Of a stretch of DNA of 64,000 nt, positions 8,036-16,563 are shown piece after piece. This DNA comes from Bordetella parapertussis (GTDB lineage: Bacteria; Pseudomonadota; Gammaproteobacteria; Burkholderiales; Burkholderiaceae_D), in NCBI GenBank assembly GCA_945866125.1, contig CAMBFZ010000012.1:1-64000 (forward strand). Direction: 5' to 3'. Each line of letters begins with the position of its first letter. Within the stretch, counting starts at the first letter, position 1. Both the position numbers and the translations under genes were made by a program. The notes under the pieces were generated by a model that made no database searches, was not told the DNA's origin, and was given only the letters and a program-made list of their open reading frames with translations.

Positions 8036-10180
8036 TTATTCATTGTTTTCATCGCTGAGGTCATCTTCCGTGGGGAACGGAGGAATAACCGAAGAGGCCA
8101 CGTCCAAGGTGGTCGAGGTCGAAGTTAAATTCACAGCGTCGTCATCGCTGAGGTCATCTTCCGTGGGGAACGGAGGAATAAACGAAGAGGCCGCGTCCAA
8201 GGTGGTCGAGGTCGAAGTTGGATTCACAGTGTCGTCATCGCTGAGGTCATCCTCCGTGGGGAACGGAGGAATAAACGAAGAGGCCGCGTTCAAGGTGGTC
8301 GAGGTCGAAGTTGTAGCCATGGAGGTCGCCGTAGTCGCCGTTGGCGCCACAGTTGGCGCTGCGGCAGTTACTCGCCAATATCTCCGCAACGCGCTAATTG
8401 CTGCGGGATCCGCTGAGTTAAACGCCGCGATCACCCGCCTTTTTTTCTCCGCCATTTTTGCGTCTGGCTTGTCGCCAAAAAATTTCTCGACATATTTCAG
8501 ACTCTTAGCAACCGGATCTTCTTCGAAATTGACATAAGCCACACGCGACATACCTACAACTTCATCTTTCAGGCCCCTATAAAAGTCACTATCAATTAAA
8601 AGTAATCCCACTTTTTTAATACCTTGGTCTTTAGTGACTACGGTCCCGGTAATATTTCCAATAAAGTTTTTAAAAAAATTCAATCGATTGCGATCGTCTT
8701 CGAGTCTGGCTTTTTCTATGGCAGGATCCGCTGTGATCCTATTCATCTTGCCGGACTTGGTATTCTTTAAAGTTTTAATACTACTTAAGTTTCCTTTAGC
8801 TGAAGAATTGGTCGAACGGGGGTTGCTTTTTAGTTTATCCCCTGCTAACGATCCTCTAAGAATTTTGCGCGCTTCAATATCCACTTTCTCCCCTTTGTCG
8901 TCCTCCCGACTCAACATAATATCGACCAGAAGATTTTCTATATGGAAAGAAAAATAAGAACTGATGTAGGCATTAAGCTTAGTCGAACGCACCCCCGTTT
9001 TCGCACAATAACTCGCTATTAACGGCGACAAACTCGGCAGAAGTCCACGTGTCGCAATAAACAAGACCAATGCCTCTCTTCTAATACGATTGAGTTCTTT
9101 CGGATTGTCGGCATGTGTTTTTTGCGCCCATTTCATAGTGGCTCTATCAATTTCCATCACCATATTTTTCCAGCTTTCAGGCAGACCGGATTGAGCAAAC
9201 TTTTGGTCTCTTCCACACACTTTTTCAACGAGAGGCTGAATAACCGGATCCATTATCCTTTTTGTTTTCTCATTATTATGCATATCGGAGCCTTTCAGTT
9301 CCGCCGCTAATGTTTCCACTTCCGTGGCCACAGGCTGATAATTCTTGAACAAACGCTCCGCGAGCGATGCCCACTCTGCTGTGTTGAACGCAGCAGCAGC
9401 GGCTGGCTCAAGAAATTTTTCAACCAGGTTGATCGGGTCATAAGCAACCCCACTGCTATTAAGAAGGTCGTTAACCGTAACCTTTGCACGAAGAAATGGT
9501 CCGCTAGCTTCTATTTTTTCCAAAGGTATAGTTAACCCAGCAGACTGCACATCAAGCATCACATACGCAAGCAGCTCCGGCTTGATCGTTCCTTTGGTCA
9601 TTGCGGCAGCGAGAATAACGCGTGATCGTCCAGTCAAGGTTGAAGCTGACACACCGGGCACAGCATTAGACACGCTGGTGGCGGCTGTTGTAGCGGCTGT
9701 TGTAGTTGCTGTTGTAGTTGCCGTTGTCGTTGTCGTTGCCGTTGTCGTTGCGGGTGTTCTCGCCGTTGAGGTGGCGCTGAGTACCGATGTCTGCGATGAG
9801 GGCATTCTTCGGTGGGAGGACGGGGCGATTCTTGCAGACAGTGACGGGTTGGTCGATTTCTCTTTCGTTAGCGCATCGTTTAATTTGCTGAGATCGAGTT
9901 TAGTAACCGGGCGCTCACTGACCGGGCCAGGCTTCGTACTCGAGGACTGATTGGGAACCTGGGGCAGCGGCGGTGGCGTATCACCTGGCGGTTTACTGCT
10001 CATCGTCGGCTTGGCCGGCGTCATCGACCAAGTGCCGGCACGAGCGCGTTGCTTACCCCCTTTCTCATCATTTTTTTCAGAAGATTTCTCTAAGGACTTT
10101 TCGGTTTCGGCATCTTCACTCGACGAGGTGCTATTCCCGTTGAGATCGTTTCTTGAATTACGCGGGGATAATCTGGACAT
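8036..10180 (-). CDS. Putative host-directed protein: RasGAP-like core with ActA-like C-terminal repeats
   Basis: I do not recognise this 714-residue protein as a known family member. Residues 1-50 are Ser/Asn/Glu/Lys-rich and disordered without a Sec signal, as in many type III or IV effectors. Residues 64-76 are Pro-rich (PPPLPQVP), and 144-168 form a Thr/Ala linker. A helical core (about 180-425) shows, in order, PFLRAKVTVNDLL (229-241), LVEKV (317-321), GLPESW (332-337), KW (350-351) and FIATRGLLPSL (374-384). The same order and similar spacing occur in eukaryotic RasGAPs (finger arginine in LFR, LP, then FLR-x-x-x-P). A Lys-rich link leads to a second folded region (about 495-602). Three 31-residue repeats (624-714) end the protein. 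AAAGGA precedes the ATG. The gene stands alone and its middle is AT-rich compared with its neighbours. The coding call is secure; the domain assignment is by eye only. Confidence 0.7.
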   Translation of the reverse strand: MSRLSPRNSRNDLNGNSTSSSEDAETEKSLEKSSEKNDEKGGKQRARAGTWSMTPAKPTMSSKPPGDTPPPLPQVPNQSSSTKPGPVSERPVTKLDLSKLNDALTKEKSTNPSLSARIAPSSHRRMPSSQTSVLSATSTARTPATTTATTTTTATTTATTTAATTAATSVSNAVPGVSASTLTGRSRVILAAAMTKGTIKPELLAYVMLDVQSAGLTIPLEKIEASGPFLRAKVTVNDLLNSSGVAYDPINLVEKFLEPAAAAAFNTAEWASLAERLFKNYQPVATEVETLAAELKGSDMHNNEKTKRIMDPVIQPLVEKVCGRDQKFAQSGLPESWKNMVMEIDRATMKWAQKTHADNPKELNRIRREALVLFIATRGLLPSLSPLIASYCAKTGVRSTKLNAYISSYFSFHIENLLVDIMLSREDDKGEKVDIEARKILRGSLAGDKLKSNPRSTNSSAKGNLSSIKTLKNTKSGKMNRITADPAIEKARLEDDRNRLNFFKNFIGNITGTVVTKDQGIKKVGLLLIDSDFYRGLKDEVVGMSRVAYVNFEEDPVAKSLKYVEKFFGDKPDAKMAEKKRRVIAAFNSADPAAISALRRYWRVTAAAPTVAPTATTATSMATTSTSTTLNAASSFIPPFPTEDDLSDDDTVNPTSTSTTLDAASSFIPPFPTEDDLSDDDAVNLTSTSTTLDVASSVIPPFPTEDDLSDENNE
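8039..8311 (-). repeat. Three 93-bp in-frame tandem repeats (31 residues each)
   Basis: The 3' end of the 714-residue protein gene consists of three direct repeats with a period of exactly 93 bases (8311-8219, 8218-8126, 8125-8039, the last two residues shorter). The units are nearly identical at the DNA level, so the duplication is recent or maintained by conversion. Each unit reads TSTSTTL-(N/D)-(A/V)-A-S-S-(F/V), then IPPFPTEDDL, then an acidic SDDD or SDEN tail. Confidence 0.95.
9678..9751 (-). repeat. Thr/Ala-coding microsatellite-like tract
   Basis: Imperfect 12-base units of the type GTAGTTGCTGTT run through this stretch (plus-strand view) and encode residues 144-168 of the 714-residue protein, a linker composed only of Thr and Ala. 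Units differ by single bases. Length change in multiples of three would keep the frame. Confidence 0.75.
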
Positions 10181-10340
10181 GATGCTTCCTTTGGGTAAGG
10201 TAGAGGTAAAAAAAGGGATTGGTCAGCGGGGTCGCTTTTTGGTCCGATGCGGCAAGCAGACAAACCATCGAACTTATTAATTTATTAATTAAAAGACGCG
10301 AAATTCGTAACTCAGTGCCGTCACCGGTTCCTAGCCCGGG

Positions 10341-10367
10341 CGGAGGCCCGATTTATTCGGGCTTCCG
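10341..10367. other. Stem-loop in the divergent intergenic region
   Basis: CGGAGGCCCGA and TCGGGCTTCCG form an 11-base stem with one G-T pair around the loop TTTAT. It lies between the divergent starts of the 714-residue protein gene and the TetR gene. No run of T follows on either side that would make it a clear terminator, so its role is open. The rest of 10181-10441 holds an AT-rich patch near 10270-10300 suited to a promoter of the leftward gene. Confidence 0.5.
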
Positions 10368-10405
10368 AGTGCTTTGCTTGACGCAGCGCATCAGGAGCAC
10401 CTATA

Positions 10406-10427
10406 TTACTGACCGATCAGTTAGTAA
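10406..10427. promoter_or_regulatory. Palindromic operator, likely for the adjacent TetR regulator
   Basis: A 22-base near-perfect palindrome centred on GATC has half-sites TTACTGACC and its mirror CAGTTAGTAA; 18 of 22 positions are symmetric. It sits 14 bases before the TetR start codon. TetR-type repressors of RND pumps commonly bind such sites over their own promoter, so autoregulation of the whole operon from 10442 is the natural reading. Binding is inferred. Confidence 0.8.
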
Positions 10428-10441
10428 TTTACTTAGCCCCT

Positions 10442-11101
10442 ATGCCATCCTGCGAAGCAAAAGCCAAACCCCGCTGGGAGCGTCGCAAAGATGCGCGTCC
10501 GCAAGAATTGCTTGCGGCTGCGCTGGATTTGTTTGTGGAGCGCGGCTACGCGGCTACCCGTCTGGACGACGTTGCCGCACGGGGCGGCGTATCCAAGGGC
10601 ACGCTCTATCTTTATTTCGACAATAAAGAGGAGCTCTTCAAAGCGGTGGTGCGTGAAAACCTGGTGTCCGTGCTAGACGAAGCAGAGGACTACATCGCGC
10701 AATTTAAGGGGACGAGCAGCGAACTGTTACGGGAGTTTTTTCTCGGCTGGTGGCAGCGTATTGGCGAAACCAAGCTATCCGGTATTACGAAGCTGATGAT
10801 GGCAGAATCAGGTAATTTCCCAGACGTTGCGCGCTTTTATCACGAAGAAGTAATTTCTAGAACCAACGCGTTAGTCATTAGCGTACTGGACCGGGGTATC
10901 GCTGCAGGCGAGTTTCGGGCGCTGGATACCGTCAATGCCAACCTCGTCATCGTCGCGCCCATGGTGATGCTGCTAATGTGGAAGCATTCTTTTAACTCTT
11001 GCCGTCTGGAGCCGATCTCGTCCTCAGACTATCTGGACTGTTTCATTGACCTGATCACGCGCGGCTTGCGTGCCGAATCACCCTCTTCCTCTTCTCATTA
11101 G
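10442..11101 (+). CDS. TetR/AcrR-family transcriptional regulator of an RND efflux operon
   Basis: This 219-residue repressor has a TetR helix-turn-helix at residues about 20-65 (ARPQELLAAALDLFVERGY, then VAARGGVSKGTLYLYFDNKEELF) and a helical ligand-binding domain after it. The latter resembles the TetR_C_11/AcrR-type domains found next to pumps. It is the first gene of an adaptor-permease operon, with the adaptor starting four bases after its stop. The palindrome at 10406-10427 is its probable operator. The inducer is unknown; a drug or aromatic substrate of the pump would be typical. Confidence 0.93.
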   Translation: MPSCEAKAKPRWERRKDARPQELLAAALDLFVERGYAATRLDDVAARGGVSKGTLYLYFDNKEELFKAVVRENLVSVLDEAEDYIAQFKGTSSELLREFFLGWWQRIGETKLSGITKLMMAESGNFPDVARFYHEEVISRTNALVISVLDRGIAAGEFRALDTVNANLVIVAPMVMLLMWKHSFNSCRLEPISSSDYLDCFIDLITRGLRAESPSSSSH

Positions 11102-11105
11102 TCCT

Positions 11106-12251
11106 ATGCAAAAAAGTCGTCTTCGCTGGGTACTGCTCCTAATCGTTGCTGCTGTTGCAGCGGGCTGGCTTCTGCTCAAACCAACAAAAGTCGCGGTACC
11201 GGTTGCCACGCCACGCGCCGCGCCGGTCGCGGCGACGGTGCTGGAATTTTTACCCCGCGAAGTGCTGACCACGGAGCCTGTGGAGCTACACCAAACTTTG
11301 GCGCTATCAGGCTCGCTGCGCGCCGTGCAACAGGCCATCGTCAAGGCACGGCTGGCGGCTGATGTGCGCGAAGTCGTCGTACGCGAAGGTGAGGCAGTCA
11401 AGGCCGGTCAGGTGCTAGTTCGGATGGACACCACTGAATATCAAGCCCGGGTTGAGCAGGCGCGGGGCAATCTCAATGCTGCGCTCGCCCAACGTGACAT
11501 CGCCAACAAAACCCGTGATAACAACCGCGCCTTGCTCGAAAAAGGCTTCATCTCGCGCAATGCTTTTGATAACGCGGCCAGCCAGCTTGCCGTGGCCGAG
11601 GCTAATGTCGAGGCAGCACGCGGCGCCTTGGATCAGGTAAAAAAATTATTGAATGACACCGTGATTCGCGCCCCTATTACGGGCTTGATTGCCAGCCGCA
11701 GCGTGCAACCCGGCGAAAAAGTCTCGCCGGACAACCGCCTGCTCGAGATCGTCAATCTAGACCTGATGGAAATGGAAGCCTCGGTGCCCACCAACGATAT
11801 CGCGCGCGTCGTCGTCGGGCAGCAGGTGCGCTTGCGCATTGAAGGCCTTCCTGACGCCTTTAGCGGCCGCGTTACCCGCATCAATCCCGCCACACAGCCG
11901 GGCTCGCGCTCGATTTTGGTGTATGTGCAAATCGCCAACCCGCAACACATTTTGCGGGTCGGTATGTTTGCCGAAGCGCAACTGAGCTTGCTTACAAAAA
12001 CAAACGTACTGGCGCTTCCGCAAAGTGCCATCCACAAAGACAGCAATGGCGCCACGGTCTACGTCATCGACAATGGCAAGCTCCTCAAAGCACCGGTCAC
12101 CCTCGGTATCGAAGGCCGCAGCGGCGAGACGCCTCTGGTCGAAATTAGCGGGGGCTTAGCCTTTGGCGCGCAAGTCGTCCGCAGTGACATGGGCAATCTG
12201 CTGCAAGGCACCGCCGTGCGCGTTGTACCAGCCGCAAACGCCAACAAATAA
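11106..12251 (+). CDS. RND efflux periplasmic adaptor (HlyD/MFP family)
   Basis: The adaptor of the first RND pump has 381 residues. An N-terminal anchor (LRWVLLLIVAAVAAGWLLL) is uncleaved and lacks a lipobox. A lipoyl domain half (VREVVVREGEAVKAGQVLVR, about residues 90-110), a coiled-coil hairpin (about 115-180, with KGFISRNAFDNAASQL), the second lipoyl half (RAPITGLIASRSVQPGEKV) and beta-barrel domains follow. The start MQKSRLR at 11106 is chosen; the frame runs 12 codons upstream into the TetR gene. The permease begins 17 bases after the stop. Confidence 0.93.
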   Translation: MQKSRLRWVLLLIVAAVAAGWLLLKPTKVAVPVATPRAAPVAATVLEFLPREVLTTEPVELHQTLALSGSLRAVQQAIVKARLAADVREVVVREGEAVKAGQVLVRMDTTEYQARVEQARGNLNAALAQRDIANKTRDNNRALLEKGFISRNAFDNAASQLAVAEANVEAARGALDQVKKLLNDTVIRAPITGLIASRSVQPGEKVSPDNRLLEIVNLDLMEMEASVPTNDIARVVVGQQVRLRIEGLPDAFSGRVTRINPATQPGSRSILVYVQIANPQHILRVGMFAEAQLSLLTKTNVLALPQSAIHKDSNGATVYVIDNGKLLKAPVTLGIEGRSGETPLVEISGGLAFGAQVVRSDMGNLLQGTAVRVVPAANANK

Positions 12252-12268
12252 AACACGGACAAATTCTT

Positions 12269-15200
12269 ATGTGGTTTACACGCATTAGCATCGGCAACCC
12301 CGTACTGGCCACCATGATGATGGTGGCCTTTGTCGTGCTTGGCCTGTTTTCCTACAAACGTCTGCGGGTAGATCAATTTCCGGATGTGACGTTTCCGGTG
12401 GTGGTGGTGCAGACCGAATACCCGGGCGCTTCGCCCGAGACGGTGGAATCCGACATCACCCGCAAGGTCGAAGAAGTCGTCAACACCATCAACGGCATCA
12501 ACAGCCTGACCTCACGTTCTTACGAAGGTCAGTCGGTGGTGATCATCGAATTTGCGCTCACCGTGGATCCCGCGCAGGCGGCACAAGATGTGCGCGAAAA
12601 AGTCGCCCTGATTAAGTCCGCATTCCGGCGCGAAGTCAAAGAGTCGCGCGTGACGCGCTACGACCCGGCAGATCGGCCGATATTTTCTGTTGCTGTCACC
12701 AATGATCCCAGCATGACGCAGCACAGTATGCGCGAGCTGACCACCATTGCCGACAAGCTGATTAAAAAACGTCTGGAGAATGTCCGAGGGGTGGGCTCGG
12801 TTACTCTCGTGGGCGGTGTCAAGCGCGAAATACAAATTTACGTCAAGCCGGCCGAGATGGAAGCGCTCGGCATCAGCATCGATCAAGTCATCAATGCGCT
12901 GCGCAATGAAAATCAGGAGCTCCCCACCGGCGCGGTGCGCGCCCTCTCCGGCGAACAGGTGGTGCAGGTTCGGGGGCGCATTGAGCGCCCCGAAGACTTT
13001 AATCGCATCGTGGTCGCGCGTCGTGGGGCGCAACCGGTGCTGTTGGGACAAATAGCACGCGTCGTCGACAGCCAGCAAGAACAGGAAAGCCTGGCACTTT
13101 TTAATGGCCGCCCAACGCTCGCGCTCGACATCCTGAAGGCACAAGGACAAAACACTATTGATGTGGCCGATGGTCTGCAAGCAGCCATTGCCGAGCTGCA
13201 GCCGACATTGCGCGCCCTGCATCCGGGCGTCAAACTCGACGTCATCAAGGATGGCTCGCGCCAGATTCGTGTCGGGGTTGAAAACGTCAGACGAACCTTA
13301 ATCGAAGGCGCCGCCCTCACCATTCTCATCGTGTTCCTGTTTCTCAATTCGTGGCGCTCTACCGTCATTACGGGTCTGACTTTGCCGGTGGCTCTGATCG
13401 GTACTTTTTTATTCATGGATGTATTTGGCTTTACGATCAACATGATCACGCTCATGGCCTTATCACTGTGCGTGGGATTACTGATCGATGATGCGATCGT
13501 GGTGCGCGAAAATATCGTCCGTCATGCTGGCATGATGGTCAACGGGCGCTACAAAAGCCACAAAACTGCCGCGCTCGAAGGCACGGCTGAAATTGGGCTG
13601 GCAGTGCTGGCCACCACATTTTCGATTGTCGCCGTGTTCCTGCCTGTGGGCTTCATGGGCGGCATCATTGGGCGCTTCTTTCATCAGTTTGGTATCACCG
13701 TCACGGCGGCGGTGCTGATCTCGATGTTTGTGTCGTTTACGCTGGATCCGATGCTCTCCTCAATCTGGCGCGACCCTGCCGTGCACGGGCATGACGGTGT
13801 GCGGCGCGGCTGGTATGCCAACAGCATCGGCCGCGTGCTGGAACAATTTGATCGTTTTGTTCAGTGGTTATCCTCGCTGTATCAGGTCACGCTCAAATGG
13901 TCGCTCAGGCATCGCGTTGCCACACTGCTGTTGGCCATTGCCACCTTCGTCGCCGGACTGGCCTTACCGGCCTCGGGCTTGATCGGCAGCGAGTTTGTGC
14001 CGCAAGCAGATTATTCTGAGACCGGGGTCATTTTTAATACACCAGTGGGCTCCTCACTCGAATTCACCGCAAGCAAAGCCGCACAAATCGAGCAAGCCTT
14101 GCGTACATTGCCCGAAGTGCGCGACGTCTACACGTCCATTAATACGGGTAATGCGCAAGGTAAAAACTACGGGACTGTCTACGCCAGACTGGTACCCCGC
14201 AGTCAACGCCAGCGCACAACGAAAGAGCTCAACCAACCGCTGCGTGACACACTCAGCCATATCCCCGGCATCACCGTCACGCATGTGGGCACACTCGATG
14301 GTGTCGGCGGCGACAACAAGCAAATCCGGCTATCGATTCTGGGTACCGACTTAAAGCAATTAGCGCGACTAGCTGACGAAGCCACCGCCAAGATTAAGGC
14401 CATCCCTGGCGTGGTGGATCTTGACTCCAGCCTCAAGGCCAACAAGCCGTCCATCTGGGTGGAACCCCATCGCGAACTCGCCGCCGAACTCGGTGTTGGG
14501 GTAGCGCAAATTGGCAGCGCACTGCGCCCGCTCCTGGCGGGTGAAGCCGCAACCACCTGGCGCGCGCCGGACGATGAAAACTATGACGTCAATGTGCGCT
14601 TGGCCCCGGCAGACCGCAATAACATCAATGACCTGTCACGGTTGATGCTGGCCAGCAGCCAACTCAACAGCGACGGCTCACCGCGCATGGTGCCCTTGCG
14701 TCAGGTTGCCAGCATCACACCGGCGGCCGGCGCGAATCAAATCAACCGCCGCGATCTCAATCGCGAAGTCGAACTCTCGGCCAATGTCGTCGGCCGCTCG
14801 GCCGGTCAGGCCAACGCAGAGATCCGCGCCGCGCTTGACAGCATGAACTGGCAACCCGGCTATCGCTATCAGATCGGCGGCGCCGCCAAAAACATGGCCG
14901 AGTCATTTGGCTATGCGCTCTCGGCCTTGCTGCTGGCGATTATTTTTATTTACATGATTCTGGCTTCGCAGTTTGGTAGCTTCCTGCAACCTATTGCGAT
15001 CATGTCGGCATTGCCGCTAACGCTCATCGGGGTATTCCTGTCGTTGCTGTTTTTCCGTTCAACCCTCAATCTGTTTTCCATCATCGGCTTTGTCATGCTG
15101 ATGGGCTTGGTGACAAAAAACGCGATCCTGCTAGTGGACTTTGCCAATCAGGCTCGCAGGGCCGGTGTCGAGCGGAATGCCGCGTTACTCGAAGCGGCCC

Positions 15201-15475
15201 ATGTGCGACTGCGCCCGATTTTAATGACCACGCTGGCGATGGTGTTTGGCATGATCCCCCTGGCGCTGGGACTGTCCGAAGGCTCCGAGCAGCGCGCGCC
15301 GATGGGTCAGGCCGTCATCGGCGGTATTATCACCTCGTCCATCCTAACGCTGGTGGTAGTGCCCGTCATCTACACCTGGCTGGATGATTTTGCGGCGTGG
15401 GGCCGGCGCCGCTTTGGGATTGGCGCGGCAGACGACGACGATGTGCCCGCACCAAAACAACCCGGAACGGTTTGA
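12269..15475 (+). CDS. RND efflux permease (HAE-1 type)
   Basis: This 1068-residue inner-membrane proton antiporter has the RND plan of twelve helices and two large periplasmic loops. The opening [20 protein letters not shown] is followed by [10 protein letters not shown]. The proton-relay aspartates are in [14 protein letters not shown] (helix 4), and the conserved lysine is in [12 protein letters not shown] (helix 10). The motif [12 protein letters not shown] opens the second half. It belongs to the HAE-1 branch that includes multidrug pumps; the substrate is unknown. Overlapping functions with the second pump at 19282 are possible. No outer-membrane gene follows directly; the TolC-family gene at 16564 is the likely partner. 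Confidence 0.95.
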   Translation: MWFTRISIGNPVLATMMMVAFVVLGLFSYKRLRVDQFPDVTFPVVVVQTEYPGASPETVESDITRKVEEVVNTINGINSLTSRSYEGQSVVIIEFALTVDPAQAAQDVREKVALIKSAFRREVKESRVTRYDPADRPIFSVAVTNDPSMTQHSMRELTTIADKLIKKRLENVRGVGSVTLVGGVKREIQIYVKPAEMEALGISIDQVINALRNENQELPTGAVRALSGEQVVQVRGRIERPEDFNRIVVARRGAQPVLLGQIARVVDSQQEQESLALFNGRPTLALDILKAQGQNTIDVADGLQAAIAELQPTLRALHPGVKLDVIKDGSRQIRVGVENVRRTLIEGAALTILIVFLFLNSWRSTVITGLTLPVALIGTFLFMDVFGFTINMITLMALSLCVGLLIDDAIVVRENIVRHAGMMVNGRYKSHKTAALEGTAEIGLAVLATTFSIVAVFLPVGFMGGIIGRFFHQFGITVTAAVLISMFVSFTLDPMLSSIWRDPAVHGHDGVRRGWYANSIGRVLEQFDRFVQWLSSLYQVTLKWSLRHRVATLLLAIATFVAGLALPASGLIGSEFVPQADYSETGVIFNTPVGSSLEFTASKAAQIEQALRTLPEVRDVYTSINTGNAQGKNYGTVYARLVPRSQRQRTTKELNQPLRDTLSHIPGITVTHVGTLDGVGGDNKQIRLSILGTDLKQLARLADEATAKIKAIPGVVDLDSSLKANKPSIWVEPHRELAAELGVGVAQIGSALRPLLAGEAATTWRAPDDENYDVNVRLAPADRNNINDLSRLMLASSQLNSDGSPRMVPLRQVASITPAAGANQINRRDLNREVELSANVVGRSAGQANAEIRAALDSMNWQPGYRYQIGGAAKNMAESFGYALSALLLAIIFIYMILASQFGSFLQPIAIMSALPLTLIGVFLSLLFFRSTLNLFSIIGFVMLMGLVTKNAILLVDFANQARRAGVERNAALLEAAHVRLRPILMTTLAMVFGMIPLALGLSEGSEQRAPMGQAVIGGIITSSILTLVVVPVIYTWLDDFAAWGRRRFGIGAADDDDVPAPKQPGTV

Positions 15476-15514
15476 TAAAATTCCTTTTTTAATGATTTGA
15501 CAAAGAGCATGACC

Positions 15515-16171
15515 ATGAACCTCGAACAAGCCCGCTTCAATATGATCGAACAGCAGATCCGCACCTGGGATGTGCTCAACACCGAGGTATTACAGACCTT
15601 AGTCGATGTGCGGCGCGAAGAATTTGTGCCCATCGCTTATCGCAGCCTGGCCTTTGTCGACACCGAAATTCCATTACCTTGCGGCGAAAATATGCTCTCG
15701 CCCAAGTTCGAAGCGCGCGTCCTACAAGAGATCAAGCTGGCCAAACACGAAACCGTTTTGGAAATCGGTACCGGCTCGGGCTACATGGCGGCACTCTTGG
15801 CCCACCATGCACGCCATGTCACCACGGTCGATATTGAGCCTGAACTGCAAGCACTGGCAACTCGCAATCTGGCCGTCTATGGCGTCACCAATGTCAGTGT
15901 CGAGTCCGGTGACGGCGCACGCGGCTGGACCGACAAGGCCACGTTATTTGATGTGATCGTGCTTTCGGGTTCCCTTCCGATGATGCACGACGCGTTTCTG
16001 ACCCAGCTCAAAATCGGTGGCCGCCTATTTGCTGTGATCGGTGAGGCGCCGATCATGACGGCTTGTCTGATCACCCGCATGACTAATGAAGCCTGGGAGA
16101 CGCAGCAGCTGTTTGAGACAAGCATCAAAGCGCTGCGTAATTCGGCCGCGCCCTCCGGCTTTCATTTCTAA
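15515..16171 (+). CDS. Divergent protein-L-isoaspartate O-methyltransferase-like protein
   Basis: This 218-residue protein has a SAM-binding Rossmann fold with motif I EIGTGSGYMAALLA (about residues 80-93) and post-motif DIEPELQALA. The N-terminus NLEQARFNMIEQQIRTWDVL is typical of a PCMT branch found next to tolC in betaproteobacteria. Canonical PCMTs repair isoaspartate and carry the acceptor loop with ISQP; here the equivalent reads PCGENMLSPKFEAR, so the reaction may differ. The ATG at 15515 has AAAGAG seven bases upstream; an ATG at 15509 is also possible. It lies between an RND permease and a rhodanese on the same strand. Confidence 0.82.
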   Translation: MNLEQARFNMIEQQIRTWDVLNTEVLQTLVDVRREEFVPIAYRSLAFVDTEIPLPCGENMLSPKFEARVLQEIKLAKHETVLEIGTGSGYMAALLAHHARHVTTVDIEPELQALATRNLAVYGVTNVSVESGDGARGWTDKATLFDVIVLSGSLPMMHDAFLTQLKIGGRLFAVIGEAPIMTACLITRMTNEAWETQQLFETSIKALRNSAAPSGFHF

Positions 16172-16200
16172 AACCGTTTCAATCAGGTCTCAGGTCTTCA

Positions 16201-16524
16201 ATGGAACATCTATCCTCTCCCGAGCTGGCCGTCTGGCTAGCAGATAGCACCCGCGAACAGCCCTTGCTGCTTGACGTGCGAGAGGCGTGGGAATTCGAGA
16301 CCTGCCACATCAGCGGCTCGCACCTGATCACGATGTCGAGCATTCCGGCGCGTCAGGAAGAACTTGATCCGACCCGCCCGATTGTCTGCATCTGCCATCA
16401 TGGCGCGCGCAGCATGCAAGTGGCCGCATTTTTAGAGCGTGCCGGTTTTGACAAGGTCACTAATCTTACCGGTGGTATCCATGGCTGGGCCTTGCAGGTT
16501 GATGCCGGCATGCCAACGTATTGA
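16201..16524 (+). CDS. Single-domain rhodanese-like sulfurtransferase
   Basis: This cytosolic protein of 107 residues comprises one rhodanese domain. The CH2A-type stretch LLDVREAWEFETCHISGS (about 22-40) and the catalytic loop CHHGARS with its cysteine (about 71-77) are intact, and the C-terminal NLTGGIHGWA is typical of GlpE-like proteins. It would transfer sulfane sulfur, for example from thiosulfate to cyanide or to a protein thiol. It lies 29 bases after the PCMT-like gene and 39 before tolC, a grouping I know from other betaproteobacteria. The physiological substrate is unknown. Confidence 0.92.
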   Translation: MEHLSSPELAVWLADSTREQPLLLDVREAWEFETCHISGSHLITMSSIPARQEELDPTRPIVCICHHGARSMQVAAFLERAGFDKVTNLTGGIHGWALQVDAGMPTY

Positions 16525-16563
16525 CGCTGCAGCACCGAATAATTACATCCACCGAGGAAAAGA

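Noticed and set aside
7992..8537. Plus-strand open frame of 181 residues with repeats SSSLRSSSVGNGG
   Set aside because: It is the antisense reading of the three 93-bp repeats of the minus-strand gene; repeats keep all frames open. No ribosome site and no family match.
9582..10280. Two plus-strand open frames rich in Val/Ala and Gly
   Set aside because: Antisense to the Thr/Ala tract and N-terminus of the 714-residue protein; composition follows from the repeat.
10287..10330. hrpII/PIP-type box (TTCG-N16-TTCG) upstream of the putative effector
   Set aside because: Two TTCG words exist on the minus strand but are separated by 26 bases, not 16.
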